A stretch of 64,000 nucleotides of DNA from Magicicada septendecula (GCA_034769895.1 CM068367.1:351293111-351357110), one strand, 5' to 3'; counted from the stretch's first letter, positions 1-12,016 are shown. Made by a program: numbers and translations. The notes: generated by a model not told the origin, from the sequence alone.

Positions 1-870
1 GGGAGTTAAGGAAGTCCTCAGAGGGTACGTAAGAGAGTTGAGGGCGTACCCGGTGGTTGATGCGATCCAGTTCTTGCAATATAGCTGAACGTCTTGTCCT
101 AGTTACAGGCGGCGCTTTGACGGCGGTCAGCTTGATGTGAGCCACATGCGGGATGTTGTGACGGTACGGTGTTGCCTACACACATGCTTGGATTTTACAC
201 AGGTAACAATTAGACACACTACTGGGCATACACATCACAATGTACATAACAAATGTTTTACTCAAATTGACTAAAGTAACATGTTTGTTTATATAACATA
301 TTAAAATAATTTAAATAAATAATGCATACTTTTTGATAGAATAAATATTTTATAAATAGCAGGTTTCTTATTTTATATATGGATTTTAAATTTTGGTTAA
401 ATGTTTTTTTTTGTTAGATAATATATGAGAATGTTGTGTAAAAGTTAAGCAGTATATAAGTAATTAGGTGAATAAATATGTAAATATGACGCAGTGGAAG
501 ATAATAAATGAGATGGAATTAAATGTAAATAAGTGAATCAATTGTAGGCGTTAGAAAACATTTGTTATATAGCAGTTAACGATCCAAAGAAGAACAGAGT
601 TTAGACGCTGGAACATGAATAAAGAGACATAGCGTTATTACAAGGTGATCACTTGTGGGATTCAAACTGTGCACTAGGAGCACACTGGATGCATGCAAAC
701 TGACAACACATTATAATTCTACACCACGTAGCACTAATCAAATACGTATAATAACTAAAATCAAATAAAATAATATTCCTTCTAAATAAACTATAGTTGG
801 AAACGGTTTATGTTATAAACTTAAAAATTTTCTATATAAGTAACTCGACGTTTCTTGCAGTAATTATATA
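1..870. other. AT-rich intergenic or intronic DNA, no gene seen
   Basis: No convincing reading frame, RNA gene or element end is visible. The first 180 bases are richer in G and C than the rest but carry no long frame. The remainder is AT-rich filler. Confidence 0.6.
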
Positions 871-933
871 ATTTGTGATGTTATTCAATTTGTTTCTTCT
901 GAAAGTAGTATAATTTCGTATATTCTTTTTAAC

Positions 934-977
934 ACCTGACGCACGTTTCACTGAAAAATATCAGTATCATCAGAGGT
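934..977 (-). ncRNA. Hammerhead ribozyme-like motif (left arm)
   Basis: Read on the minus strand this is the same motif as at 1022-1065: stem I ACCT pairing with AGGT, core CTGATGA, stem II ACTGA/TCAGT, GAAA, stem III AC-loop-GT, and predicted cleavage after GTC. One unpaired T lies between the core and stem II. Activity is not known. Confidence 0.65.
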
Positions 978-1021
978 TTGTAAGTAAAAATCTCTTACAA
1001 ATTTTTAATTTTTACTTACAA

Positions 1022-1065
1022 ACCTCTGATGATACTGATATTTTTCAGTGAAACGTGCGTCAGGT
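1022..1065 (+). ncRNA. Hammerhead ribozyme-like motif (right arm)
   Basis: In order: ACCT (1022-1025), core CTGATGA (1026-1032), one extra T (1033), stem II ACTGA (1034-1038) with TCAGT (1045-1049), GAAA (1050-1053), stem III with AC/GT closing a GTGC loop (1053-1060), C17 at 1061, then AGGT (1062-1065), which pairs perfectly with the leading ACCT. All core positions of the hammerhead fold are present, with GUC as the predicted cleavage triplet. The extra T before stem II departs from the textbook core and may lower activity. Confidence 0.7.
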
Positions 1066-1378
1066 GTTAAAAAGAATATACGAAATTATACTACTTGCAG
1101 AAGAAACAAATTGAATAACATCACAAACTTAAAAATATATTAAAATAAATTTTAAAATGTCATAATCCTAAATTATTTAATTCATACGTTAAATATGTTT
1201 CAAAGAAATGCATCAATTTAAATAGCTATTTCTGGGAACTTATAACAAGCGTACTAAACGTTATTAAGCTAATTAAATTGAAACGTAGGAAAATTAATTT
1301 AACCGAACAAACCGCTATGAATAGATGAACGTCCTACATAATAATAAAGAATATTCAAGCATAAACTTACTATCATTA

Positions 1379-1379
1379 C

Positions 1380-1454
<75 letters not shown>

Positions 1455-1483
1455 TAACAATAATAATAATAATAATAATAAGG
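1379..1483. repeat. (TAA)n microsatellite
   Basis: About 100 bases of TAA repeats with one short interruption near 1453. The tyrosine- or leucine-rich frames through it are translation artefacts. Confidence 0.95.
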
Positions 1484-4400
1484 TAAGAAAAAAAGCACAA
1501 CTCATTGGTATCTCAGGTCCTCTTTCCTATAGTTTTAGAAGTGTATTCCAAGAAAAAAGAAACAAATATTAACACTTATCTTTAGAAATTAAAAGTATGT
1601 GGAAGGTCGAAAAGGTAACAGTGAACCCAGTCATAATTTCTGTCAAAGTACTCATTTAGAAATTACAGAAATCAGTAATCTTGGATAACTGTCATACAGT
1701 TCGCAAAATATTAGGAGAGGAGTTCTGGTAAATTTGGTATCCTAATAACCCGTTCACCATGAGAGAAACCAACCTATGGTTGTAAAAAATTGTACGATGG
1801 TGATGATGGTTACAATTTGGCGCTTCAGCGTGCCAGTTGTTAATTTACGCCAATTGAAGCGTAGGCAGTGGCTTTTGTTTAGTGAATGTGGCCAACGCTA
1901 TAAGGCTTTGGAAGGCGTTAATTGCAGATAAATTGCACAAATCACATTGCCGCAATTAAAAATAGTGCGAGCTGTAATGTTATTATAATAATCATTTTGG
2001 CTTGTGTTCATGTGCACAGAAGGTCTGGCGTGCTGGGCGTGGCTGTTTCTAAATCTGTCTTTGCTCTTCTCTACCATTCTTTCGATTACGTTTTATTTCT
2101 GTTCCAGCTTACTCTTATTTTCACAGTCGAATTCGGTTTTTGAATGTTTTCTTGCTATTTCTATGCTACTATATGCTACATAAGAAAAAAGTCTTCAATG
2201 AACACTTGTAAACATTAACTTTAAACGGTAAAATAAAATTTGCCAATAACTACCGTAGTTTAAAAAAAACGTAAGTAATAGTTTACTATGAAGTAACTGT
2301 GGAACAAGTATATAGGCCTAATTATTTAGTCCATGTTTGGTTGATTTTAAATTTATTTATGGAGATTAAATAACCCCAGTTACCACCATCTGTTTACATC
2401 ATAAACATTCATTGTTATACATAAAAATGATATATTTATGAATGTCAAGGACGTTTGGTAGACAGAATTCATAAAATTTATTGACGTATTATCGTGTATA
2501 TTACTTTTAGCTGGAACGTGACGCAACATTATATAGTAGGTACGATAAGAGTTTTATTGCACGGCATTGTCTACACGTTGTAATAATATATTAGTTCGTT
2601 ATTTAATATATTACGACAATGTCAATATTTAAACAGGTTAGGACTCAATTTAAATTACTTCTAGGACGTTTCTGAAATTATTTTGTTACACTAATTGCAA
2701 CCGATCAAAGAAGACAAACAAACAAAACTACAACAGCAACTATAAAGCTGAAGAACATAGGGTCCTTATGGCTGCTGCCATTGTAAGTTACTCTTAGTAC
2801 TTCACGAAAGCATCAAATGGACCCAGCTAATATGTGTCTTGATAGTTTTACATTCAATGTCTGCTTCTGTTTGAATATACAAGTCTCCTTGTTAAATAGT
2901 TTTTAAAATTTGAAAGTGTTGGTCACTATTTGCAAATAGAAGACAGTTATACTTTAAAAGACTTGCAGATATTTTCAAATCATTTGTTATTATCAAATGT
3001 ATAGAAAATTTGAAATTTAATGATGCGCTCGTAAATAACTTGTTAAAGATGCAGGCGTTTTTCGCAGCTGATTTACGTACGTTCAGTAGAATAAAGTAAT
3101 TTACATGTTTAAGTCGATATGAAACTGAGTCAAAAATGTTAACACTGTATACTTAATCAAGACAGCACATCAGTCAACAGGGAAAGTCTACGAATTTATA
3201 CACGTCTCAAAAGACTATAGATTCTTACGTATTCTACGTTGAGGAATCTTGTGGAAATCCATTTACCTCTGTACGCTGTTCACTACGTTCCTTCTAAATC
3301 AACATTTTTTTACTACGATTTTCATAAAAACAAATTACAGTGCAAAAAAGAATATTCAAGGGAACACAAGTGTACACGGACAGGCTGTAGCGGTCAAGGG
3401 GGTTGAATGGGATGTCCCGCTTTCTTGAGGTAGCTGTACGAAACGTTGTTGCACGCGCTTGTAGAGTACAAGATACGTGTATTCCTGCACTTGTATCCAA
3501 TAAAATGAAACGAAAATAATTTTAAACACATCTTTAGTACTGAAATATGCATTTGTTTTGCATTTAAATTATAAACTTTTAGCTTATCATTTTAACAGTT
3601 TTATTGGGAAAATGTTCCTATAGTTTTTCACTAATAGTGTTATATAAAACAGCGAATAAAACGAAAAAGGGATGAATTTTATTTAGCGATATGCCAAAGG
3701 ACAACCTATCCATTTGAGGTTATTCGCAACCACATTAATTTTGTATTACACTAACTGAACAAACCGAAGTAAATGTAAACAATCTTAAATGAAAGCCAGC
3801 GATTTGCAGTCTAAAAGGTACTTCACTTTCTTAAATCGGCCAATTAAAGAAAATGCATTAGTTTGTGGAGGTGTACAAGTATTCTTTTCTCATTCGAAGT
3901 CTGGGATTTTCACACGAGAGCAACCGTACGTCATGAAAATTAAACCCCAAATTTATAAAAGTTATTAGTTTTAACAAAATTTTATTTCCATTTAATCTCG
4001 ACTTTTATTTTATCTTTAATATGCAATTTTAGTAGTAATCGTTACAAAGACAAGTTACCGAATTTAACTTTCTTGTTAAAAAAATATATAGCCTATGTTT
4101 CAAACCTTTAAAAGACGAGTCATTGTTCACTGCCGTATGTAAACACTGAGAGATGTGGAATGTTAACGGTATTTTTAGTTGCGAATATACGCTTGATTTC
4201 TTTGGTGCTGTGCTATCTACATCAGTAGAATGACACTGATCATAACAATGACAGTTACAGGTACAGGATCTAATATAATAGATTAAAAAACGATTAATTA
4301 TGAAACATTTTACGATATTATATTAATGCTGTTGTGTATCAGAGTATAATATAGGCCTTTATCAACTAATTTTGGTATAAAATGTAGTTCAGCGGTTTTG

Positions 4401-5540
4401 ATAGAAAACAATGGAATGCAAACAGGCGTGGGCAAAGACGAGCCGTAGGACTTTCGTACGTTGCTATGCTGCGGCCGATCAATCGAGAAGCAATCGAGAA
4501 CGGGTCGACATAAACCAGCAGTCAACAATTGACAGCCGTCGGTGTTGTCAAGATTAACAGCTGTCGCGACATGCTACTGGACGGTTGCCACCACGGCAAC
4601 GGTTTACGACTTACGACAGTTCCGTTGCAAGACATTAGTGTCGCAGTTGGCTGTGATACCTCGACCGAATATTTGGCATTGACTACACATGTTATGAAAT
4701 GTAGATGTGGATAACCAAACTATTATTAGAGTTACTTTTACACACGTGCTCTGGTGTAACCGATTGCAAACAGTGTGCACTGAAGGTTAAACCATCAAAG
4801 ACAACAAAGCAAACCGCACTACACTATATTAATAACGAGTGACCGCATACACCACGTACAGTTCTGTTAACAATCATCCCTTTTCTCAGATTGTTTCCTC
4901 TTATCCTCTCACTAATGAGATAGATAAATTTCAAACATGTAAGGTCACTAGCTACATAACTATGGCTTTTTTATTTTCTGTCTTCGTAAACTTTAAAAGG
5001 AAATGTAATTTTAAATTATTTGAGTGCATTATTTAAAAGAATATTTTATTACTCAAAAGGCAAAACATTTAAGAAAAAAATTAAAAGTAGTCTTTGAAAG
5101 CACTGAAAAACTAATTTAATAAAATTATGGGTAAAAAATTATAAGGGTCGCAGACTTTTTTCGTTAACTAAAAAGAAACCAAACACATTAATTAAATTAA
5201 ATTTATACAGATAGCAGAAATCTGATAGAATAAGTCTGATAATTAAGTCGGTTATGGATACAATTTAAGATTACTGAAAATTTAATTTAATTTTTAAGTA
5301 TGTGAAAGAACAGACCGTTTGGGCTTTCACTGTTACAGTAAATGGTAGCCGTGAGTTGACAGCAAATCCGAAAAGAACGTGCGAAAAGATCCTAACGACT
5401 TATTTCTTAACATTTCACTAAAACACACCCGTGTGTACAGTTGCGCTATCACAAATACAAATATGAAGTAAATGCTTGAGGGTGTAAATCATACGATAAA
5501 ATATAAAAACACTAGCTATACTAGTATTAGTAACACTTAC
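1484..5540. other. AT-rich non-coding DNA
   Basis: No supported gene. A GC-richer patch at 4420-4700 contains short open frames on both strands but no recognisable product or clear splice pair. TAGGCCTA occurs at 2313-2320. Confidence 0.5.
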
Positions 5541-5579
5541 CTTTACTATAGAATGAGGAAGCTTATGAGGCGCATGCGC
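5541..5579 (-). promoter_or_regulatory. NRF-1-type palindrome next to a consensus 5' splice site
   Basis: GCGCATGCGC at 5570-5579 is a full NRF-1 palindrome. About 29 bases downstream on the minus strand lies AAAG|GTAAGT, with the intron starting at 5540, a near-perfect donor. The frame 5747-5542 stays open across the palindrome. I infer the first exon and promoter of a minus-strand gene, with transcription starting near 5570-5650. No downstream exon could be linked to it, so it may also be a chance pairing. Confidence 0.3.
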
Positions 5580-6519
5580 GTGTTGTTGACAAAGGGGCAT
5601 TTGTTTAAGGAAGGTGTACAGTTTGGATAACGGTAGAAGAAAGGATGTGCAGAGAAGGAACGTCAGCCACTCCATAAGATTGACCAAAACTATTAAACCG
5701 ACGTCATGGGGGTTATTTTCTATGACTTGCTCTCGGTCAGATTTCATACTTGGGAGCTACAAACTCTTACAACTTGATATACTTCACATAACAAAGTGAA
5801 AATAATAAATATGTCTATGGCGGAGAATGATGTGCGACTGTATCATCTTGCTCATGTTGGAAACGTCTGGAGTGTCTGGGAATAATTCTGCTTCACGCAG
5901 TGTTGATTTATTAATTTCCTAAATGAAAAAAAAATTCTAATGTGCCACATTCACGATATTGTTTAACGTCTGTACGCAATGATAATCACTGTATGTTTCA
6001 AAACTAAATTGATAAGGAAGAGGCTGTAAACTCGTTTTCCAATTCTCAATGATAATTCATATCTAAGCTATACTATAATAGATAAAGCGTTTCTACTTAA
6101 GTGTATTTATAAAAAATTAATTATTTATTATTTGTATTTCTATAATATTCATTTATTACTTAATTAAGTAATCGTTTCGTTCTCTAATATTGTATTTTTC
6201 TCCATCCATTTAATATTACTTGATATGTTCGTTTGGGTTTTGGTAACTATTGGTATTTTCGCTCTCTCTCCTTCTGGGAATACTTCAAAACTAACTGCTA
6301 ATAAAATATTTATATATGATTAAACATTAAAATATACTGTACATCAAAAACAAGTTTAGAGAAAAGCAAACAATTCCTGTTAATGTTATCTACACTAAAT
6401 AAATATTTTTGAATATACAAAAATTTAATATAATTTGTAAATCTTATTTTTAAAAATGATTTTAGTCAAAATTACTCAAAAACAGTTTATAAAAAGAAGG
6501 GCATTTTCAAATGAGCAGT

Positions 6520-6834
6520 TTACACGCGGTAGGAGAAGTGGCGATAAGTGGTTCCATGTGGAAGTCTGCCAGATGTGGTGGAAGAGTAAGAAGAGTGGTA
6601 GGAACCAGGATAATCGGACGAGCGTGAGGAACGTTCAGTGGTGTAGTTGTAAGTTCCAGGACCGGAACCAGTGGAGCGAGCCACGCGTTCGTTACTGGAT
6701 GAGTAGGAACGAGTTGGGGCTGAGCCTGAACCGCCGGATTTGCTCTCGGACGTTGAGGCATACGAGTAAGAATACTGCTCCTCGGATCTTCGGGGCCTGT
6801 CAGGGGTGTCCTGCACCACGTAATGCCGGGGTGT
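6520..6834 (-). CDS. Last coding exon of a Ser/Tyr-rich protein
   Basis: On the minus strand a TTGTTTTAG acceptor ends at 6835. The frame then runs 104 codons to a TAA at 6522-6520. It opens TPRHYVVQDTP and becomes strongly enriched in Ser, Tyr, Thr, Arg and Gly, ending in YRHFSYRV. This is a low-complexity but non-repetitive composition, unlike a microsatellite artefact. The phase-0 acceptor matches the phase-0 donor of the exon at 23598-23524, which has the same S/T/Y/R bias. Joined directly they would give a protein of about 129 residues. No domain is recognised; the composition recalls cytoskeleton-associated disordered proteins, but that is composition only. A weak donor (GTAAAC) just before the stop leaves open that this exon is internal. 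Confidence 0.6.
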   Translation of the reverse strand, partial: TPRHYVVQDTPDRPRRSEEQYSYSYASTSESKSGGSGSAPTRSYSSSNERVARSTGSGPGTYNYTTERSSRSSDYPGSYHSSYSSTTSGRLPHGTTYRHFSYRV

Positions 6835-9280
6835 CTAAAACAACCCCCATGACGTCTTTTTATATAATGATCTAAACTTATGCTTAAAGTACACATGACA
6901 TATGTTACTGTAGAAAGATTAGAAATACGTTACGTTTAAAGACTTTCTTTATAAAACTGTATTAATAAAATAAAAACTTGAATATGTTTATACACAAATT
7001 ATAGCAGCTGTGTTTGATACTGGTTTGTTTGCATTAGTTTTACATCACTAGTGGCCTGTATTAGACGGGGCTGGGAAAAGTAACATAGGTAATATGTTTT
7101 AATGAGTCGATCTGTCACTTAAGTACCGGTATATATTTGTTTAAAAAATAAGGATCAAAACATATCATGTAAGTAATTACTATTAACAACAGAATAATCA
7201 ATCAAATATCAAATTCTGTTTAATATTTTCTGAAATAATCATTCGCATGCATAGACTTTCAAAGAGAAGGAATTTTGTAGAATATGTCAATAACATTTCT
7301 TCAGTTACAAATATATTTATTAACAAGTCGGTCGGAAATTGACGCTTGATTTGTCTTACTTGTATTATACAGCCAGCACAAACAAGGAAATATAATATCA
7401 CGTACTCATTCTGTTAGAACAGAATTTAGTTTTCTATATGAGATTATGATTAAGGTAAAATAGACTAATAATTTTACACAGAAACAACTAGCAGTACAGT
7501 GTATTTGGGCTAATAGTAACTTTATTTCAGAAGTCAATTATCCAAGGGTACGTAACATGAATATAAAAAAAAACTGAAATATTATTGTTTTTAAATATCA
7601 ATAAAATAGTCAGCTGTTACTTTTTAGTTCTCAGTTTAAGTAAAAGCAAAATTTAATTTATAAAGAATATTCTTTTGAAGTAGTACACACAGAGAAACAT
7701 TCGATGCGTACAAGTGACATGAGAGAAGGTTTAGATGTTATGTAAAACACATGTGAGGTTAAGTTAATAAAATGTAAATTATCTAAATTAGTTTTTTAAT
7801 AATTATTAATAAATTAGAAAATGTGTATAAAAGTTTTTACACATGAAAAAAACGGCTGTTTCATAAAAAGCCATGAACGTTTTTACGGCTGTTTTTCATT
7901 TAGCGTAACAATTTCAAAAATTTGTTTCCATCTTTATGACATACTAAATGTTTTCACAAATGATACAAGTCATTTCCACATGAGTAGGCGGCCTATGTGT
8001 GGTGGCTGGTCACACTGTTAATCCGTAATGTTTACGCAGTAATTCATATTTAATAAACCATAACTAAAAATATCTAATCGCAGGTCTAATATTACAGTAT
8101 TTTGAGTGTATTTATGGCTTTTAGAGTTATTTTTAATTTAGCAAACTTAGAGTTATTAGCTGAATAAACTCTATACATTTTTCGATCACTGTATGCTGTA
8201 TTTCCAAAATCTGTAGTACTTTCTTAGTACAAATTATTAAAATTACAATGAGTTCATTAATCAAACGTTATCATTTTAATTTAGTGGATTTATAAGTTTT
8301 AAATAAATATTGAGCTTATTTAGTCGAATGTTGTTATTCAGTTAAAAATTAATATTTATCGTATTTAAACGTTTACGAATAAAATCCAGATATTTGGACA
8401 GAAAAGGTATCAATTTTCATTTTAGTTTAAATTTATTGTTCGTCTCTGACCTAATTCATTCCTTATAAAGACCTACTTATTGTCGAGATACATTGAACGA
8501 ACGCAAAAGTGAAACGTTGCAATCTTTTAACATTCCTTTGCAATCATGCATAATCAGTCATGCAAAGTGCAGGTAGCTAGATCGATTACAATTTCTCCCA
8601 GGTTTACTTTACTAATTATTTTTTATCAATGATAAGTCCAAATTACTAATGGACTCTTAGCAATTAATGAAAATAAAAATTACAAACTTTTAATTCTTAC
8701 ATTTTAGTAGAATGTCAGTTAATGTTTCTTTTTATTTTTTTCATGTATCAAAGAGAAATAGTAGACATTACCAATTTCGGTGCCGATTTGTGTGCCAGTA
8801 TAACGAGTATAGGTACTACATCTCTAGGTACTGGGTTATCCGAACCGACGTTTCTGACTTTTACTATTGACACAGGCATATTGGAATACGTTAACTTTGT
8901 ATATAACGCACTGTCAGTCTTGTTGATCCTGAAGCTGATTAATGTAGGTCGCAACACTTTGTTTTGATTAACGATCAGTCGTGCTTGAATTGTAAATGTC
9001 TACTGAAGCTGATCGGAAAATTAAACGTTTTGTGAAAGAAAGCGGTATGCCAGGCATTAAGCCCATTATTAATGCCAGCATTTACAAGTCCATTTTGAGA
9101 TACTAGGCAACTTTCTAATAGTGGTAATGAAAACTGGTTCCAATTTCGGACGAACTGATGCCAGCTATATATTAAGCTTGTGATCAGCTGATTTGAAGCA
9201 AACAAAAACAAAAACACTACCTTAAGATCAGGTTTTGAAATGAAATGAAAACTTTGTTTAATATTTAACAAATATTTAAC
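6835..9280. other. Probable intron of the minus-strand Ser/Tyr-rich gene
   Basis: AT-rich sequence lying between the two best exons of the minus-strand gene. Both strands are open at 8748-8957, and the minus strand there has a good donor-like GTAATG, but its acceptor is poor, so no exon is called. Confidence 0.4.
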
Positions 9281-9355
9281 ACACACATGTGTGTGTGTGT
9301 GTGTGTGGGTGTGATATATATATAAACAAGTAGGCCTATATATATACTTTACGTA

Positions 9356-9388
<33 letters not shown>
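9281..9388. repeat. (GT)n and (AT)n microsatellites
   Basis: Clustered GT and AT dinucleotide runs at about 9287-9314 and 9354-9388. A further AT run lies at 9500-9520. The adjacent PLE ends sit in such runs. Confidence 0.9.
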
Positions 9389-9532
9389 TATATTTAATTT
9401 TTATAATGAATTTACCTCAAGATATTTCTTTCCTTATCGTTGATTTTACACTGTCGGCTATATACATACAATTATTATCAGTTCATATACTGTATTTGTA
9501 ATATATATATATATATATATACACATTTAATT

Positions 9533-9900
9533 TATAATGAATTTACCTCAAGATATTTTTTTCCTTATTAGGAACATGTTTCGGGTATCATCTTGTACCC
9601 ATCCTCAGCCTTCCGGTTTTTGTGTCTGGTGAAGTACATATGTGTTGGTTGACTATTATTATTGTGGCTTCCTGTTGGCTTCTGGTACTTCAAATTGGTT
9701 TTATTGTGTGTGATTGTGATGTATGTATTAGTATTTTGCGTATTTTCGATGTTGAGTGCTTTGAAAATTGTGTCATGTTTTGTATTGATTTGTTTTGTTC
9801 AGGTATTAGTTTGTTTTGTGTTTTATGTTTGTATATTTGTAAATTTTCCCAAATGTTCATTATGGTGCCTTTGTGTGGTATGTGTTTTATTAGTGTCATG
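9533..9900 (-). mobile_element. PLE fragment: GIY-YIG tail plus hammerhead end
   Basis: On the minus strand the frame 9899-9690 encodes a GIY-YIG tail with the block GTIMNIWENLQIYKH, equivalent to KLDLLETLEINKH of the better-preserved PLE at 61.5 kb; its Glu is the expected catalytic glutamate. It is followed at 9611-9570 by a hammerhead motif and then a conserved end reading CTTGAGGTAAA. The end (9533-9572) is repeated in direct orientation at 9404-9442 and belongs to the same family as 10015-10700. The frame shifts after the tail, so the copy is dead. Confidence 0.7.
9570..9611 (-). ncRNA. Hammerhead ribozyme-like motif
   Basis: Minus strand: AGG, core CTGAGGA (a valid CUGANGA), one extra T, stem II GGGTA/TACCC, GAAA, palindromic stem III ACATGT, predicted GUU cleavage, then CCT pairing with the leading AGG. 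A self-complementary stem III with almost no loop suggests it would work best as a dimer. Confidence 0.6.
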
Positions 9901-10047
9901 TGGTTATGTTTGGGAATTCATGTCCAGTGAGTTCATTATAAAAATTAAATATAATATATACATCGAAAAACGGACTGTACCAAAAAGTGTTTGAATATAT
10001 ATATATATATATTAATGACTTTACCTCAAGATGTTTTCTCCCTATTT

Positions 10048-10088
10048 GGAACATGTTCCGGGATCTTTAGTGATACCATCATCAGCCT
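10048..10088 (-). ncRNA. Decayed hammerhead motif (left arm)
   Basis: Minus strand core CTGATGA is intact, but the second conserved segment reads GGAA instead of GAAA. Stem II is partly paired and stem III is ACATGT. The lost A13 should inactivate it. Confidence 0.5.
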
Positions 10089-10326
10089 TTCTAATTTTGA
10101 ATCTTGTCGAGTACCTGTGTGCTGGTTGGCTATTGTTATGGCTTCCCATTGGTTTTTGGCTTTTTAAATTGTTATTACTGTGTGTGATTGTGGTGTATAT
10201 ATTAGTATTTTGTGTATTTTCTATGTTGAGTGCTTTGAAAATTGTGTCGTGTTTTGTATTGATTTGTATTTGTTCGGGTATTAGTTTGTTTTGTGTTTTA
10301 TGTTTGTATATTTGTAAATTTTCCAA

Positions 10327-10660
10327 TATGACACTAATAAAAAACATACCACACAAAGGGACCATAATGAACATTTGGGAAAATTTACAAATATACAAAC
10401 ATAAAACACAAAACAAACTAATACCCGAACAAATACAAATCAATACAAAACACGACACAATTTTCAAAGCACTCAACATAGAAAATACACAAACTACTAA
10501 TATATTCACCACAATCACACACAGTAATACCAATTTAAAAAACCAAAAACCAATGGGAAGCCATAACAACAGCCAACCAGCACACAGGTACTCGACAAGA
10601 TTCAAAATTAGAAAGGCTGATGACGGTATCACTAAGGATCCCGAAACATGTTCCAAATAG
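10327..10660 (+). pseudogene. PLE GIY-YIG nuclease tail, 5'-truncated
   Basis: 110 codons from the ATG at 10327 to a TAG at 10658-10660. The block GTIMNIWENLQIYKH matches the C-terminal helix of PLE GIY-YIG nucleases, with the catalytic Glu; the GIY and YIG strands and all of the reverse transcriptase are missing. The reading frame runs on through the hammerhead motif, so the stop codon lies just downstream of the predicted cleavage site. A mirrored minus-strand copy occupies 10319-10042. Confidence 0.65.
10614..10655 (+). ncRNA. Hammerhead ribozyme-like motif (right arm)
   Basis: CTGATGA (10617-10623), one extra C, stem II GGTATC/GATCCC with one mismatch, GAAA (10643-10646), palindromic ACATGT stem III, GUU cleavage after 10652. 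Stem I is only GG/CC, so folding is weak compared with the copies at 1.0 and 61.3 kb. Confidence 0.5.
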
Positions 10661-10739
10661 GGAGAAAACATCTTGAGGTAAAGTAATTATAAAATATATA
10701 TTATATACACCAAGAAACGAACTGTAGCAGAAAATGTTT

Positions 10740-10742
<3 letters not shown>

Positions 10743-10784
<42 letters not shown>
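10743..10784. repeat. (AT)n microsatellite
   Basis: Perfect AT run of about 42 bases next to the inverted PLE pair. Confidence 0.95.
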
Positions 10785-10787
<3 letters not shown>

Positions 10788-11973
10788 TTTACGTATTTAC
10801 GATTTACTTTTAAATTTTTCGTTGGCGGTCTATATTTTGCTATAATGTATAGGTTATAAGAAATATTAACATGATAATGTTTTTAGGCTGGGGGTCATTC
10901 CACAAAATGCGTGATGCAAAATGTGTAACGTCATCGAAAAATGTAAAAGCTCCAGGTGATGTTAACACTATATTTTCCACACTTTCGATTCCCCACAGTC
11001 TAGAAATCTTCGGTCTCTGTCGTTTTAATACAGCTCATGCATCTAGGCATATAGAACTAAAAACATGATCATGCTTCGACGTTTCGGTTTCGTCGAAATT
11101 CTTCTTTTTAGTTATTTACATATTACAATCACATTGGTGTTACAGATTATATGTAACATTATCATTTATAACTCATTCTGTATTTACTTAACTTTTCTTG
11201 AGGAGTATGTATAGCAATTAGTGTAATCTGTATGTACTCTCTTTACATAGTAGAAAATTTTTTGGAAGTGCTATTTTTTTCTTTCATCGCTTCTCGTAGG
11301 ATGCTATTTAAGTTTATTACTATCAGTACGCTTTCTAGATCAATTTCTTGTAATTTTTACAACTATCTGCGTGGATCCAATTATCCTTTAATCCTACTTT
11401 ATGATTCTATTCCCATATTATTTTATATTATTTGAACGTTTATTTCTTCCATATTACACTACTAATGTAATATTATTAGTAGTTTCATGTTCTATATTTT
11501 AATGAAAACATACCAATATTGTTTATATTGCGTATTTCTATACCTCAAATATCGGCAGATTTTATGTAATTTATTAGTTTTTGCTTTATTTTAATCAGAT
11601 TTTATTTTTCGATTTTAAAATAAAAGATGTACTTTTCTAACACCTAGTAAAACTGATATTGTGGTAAAATGTGAAACATAGAAAGTCTTTTGACTGACTT
11701 AAAAACAAGAAGAAACTGACGTTAAATATGAATGATGAAATCGGAAAGTAAGGACGATGCCAAATTATTGTAATTAACGTTTTCGAGAAGAGAGATTAAT
11801 TGTTTCGTACATACATGCATACACAATCATACACAAAAATTATACTAACCCACGACGTTATTTACGAAAAACCTATTTTGTCCCAGAATGAATTATTTAT
11901 TAATTATAAGTATAATACTACTGACTCGGAACACTAAGTTTTTTATTGGTACAAATATAAAATTTTTCCTTAT

Positions 11974-12016
11974 AGCCTGAACCAGTTTTAGATTATTACA
12001 AGCTTCGTCATAGGCT
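11974..12016 (-). ncRNA. Hammerhead-like motif with altered core (left arm)
   Basis: Minus strand: AGCCT pairs perfectly with the terminal AGGCT; the core reads ATGACGA where CTGANGA is expected; the second segment reads TAAA instead of GAAA; stem III is AAC/GTT; the cleavage triplet is TTC. No good stem II is visible. Probably inactive. Confidence 0.4.

Larger units (their letters stand above)
871..1128. mobile_element. Palindromic pair of PLE-type terminal repeats with outward hammerhead motifs
   Basis: Two nearly identical arms (871-990 and 1009-1128) are exact inverse complements over most of their length and are separated by only about 18 bases. Each arm carries one hammerhead-like motif, minus on the left and plus on the right, so both read outward. 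There is no coding sequence between the arms. Hammerhead motifs are known from the terminal repeats of Penelope-like retroelements, and the same head-to-head layout recurs five more times in this window, once around a GIY-YIG reading frame. I infer an internally deleted or minimal PLE-derived unit. A retrozyme-like non-autonomous element is the main alternative. Confidence 0.7.
10015..10700. mobile_element. Head-to-head inverted pair of PLE 3' ends with coding tails
   Basis: A large palindrome. The left arm (about 10319 down to 10015, minus) and right arm (about 10325 up to 10700, plus) each hold a GIY-YIG C-terminal tail running outward into a hammerhead motif and the CTTGAGGTAAA end. The right arm has about 54 extra bases at the centre, giving it more of the nuclease tail. 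The element is flanked by (AT)n runs, and a short flank at 9955-9995 resembles 10706-10745. It is the same family as the single copy at 9533-9900. Both arms keep open frames of about 100 codons, so the duplication is fairly recent or was homogenised. Confidence 0.75.

Noticed and set aside
8748-8957. Possible minus-strand exon with donor TTG|GTAATG
   Set aside because: The acceptor tract is poor and the plus strand is equally open; phase fits only if a weak donor in the 19-kb exon is used.
11060-11100. GACGAAACCGAAACGTC on the minus strand resembling a hammerhead
   Set aside because: It lacks the CU of the core and any stem II; at most a degenerate PLE end.
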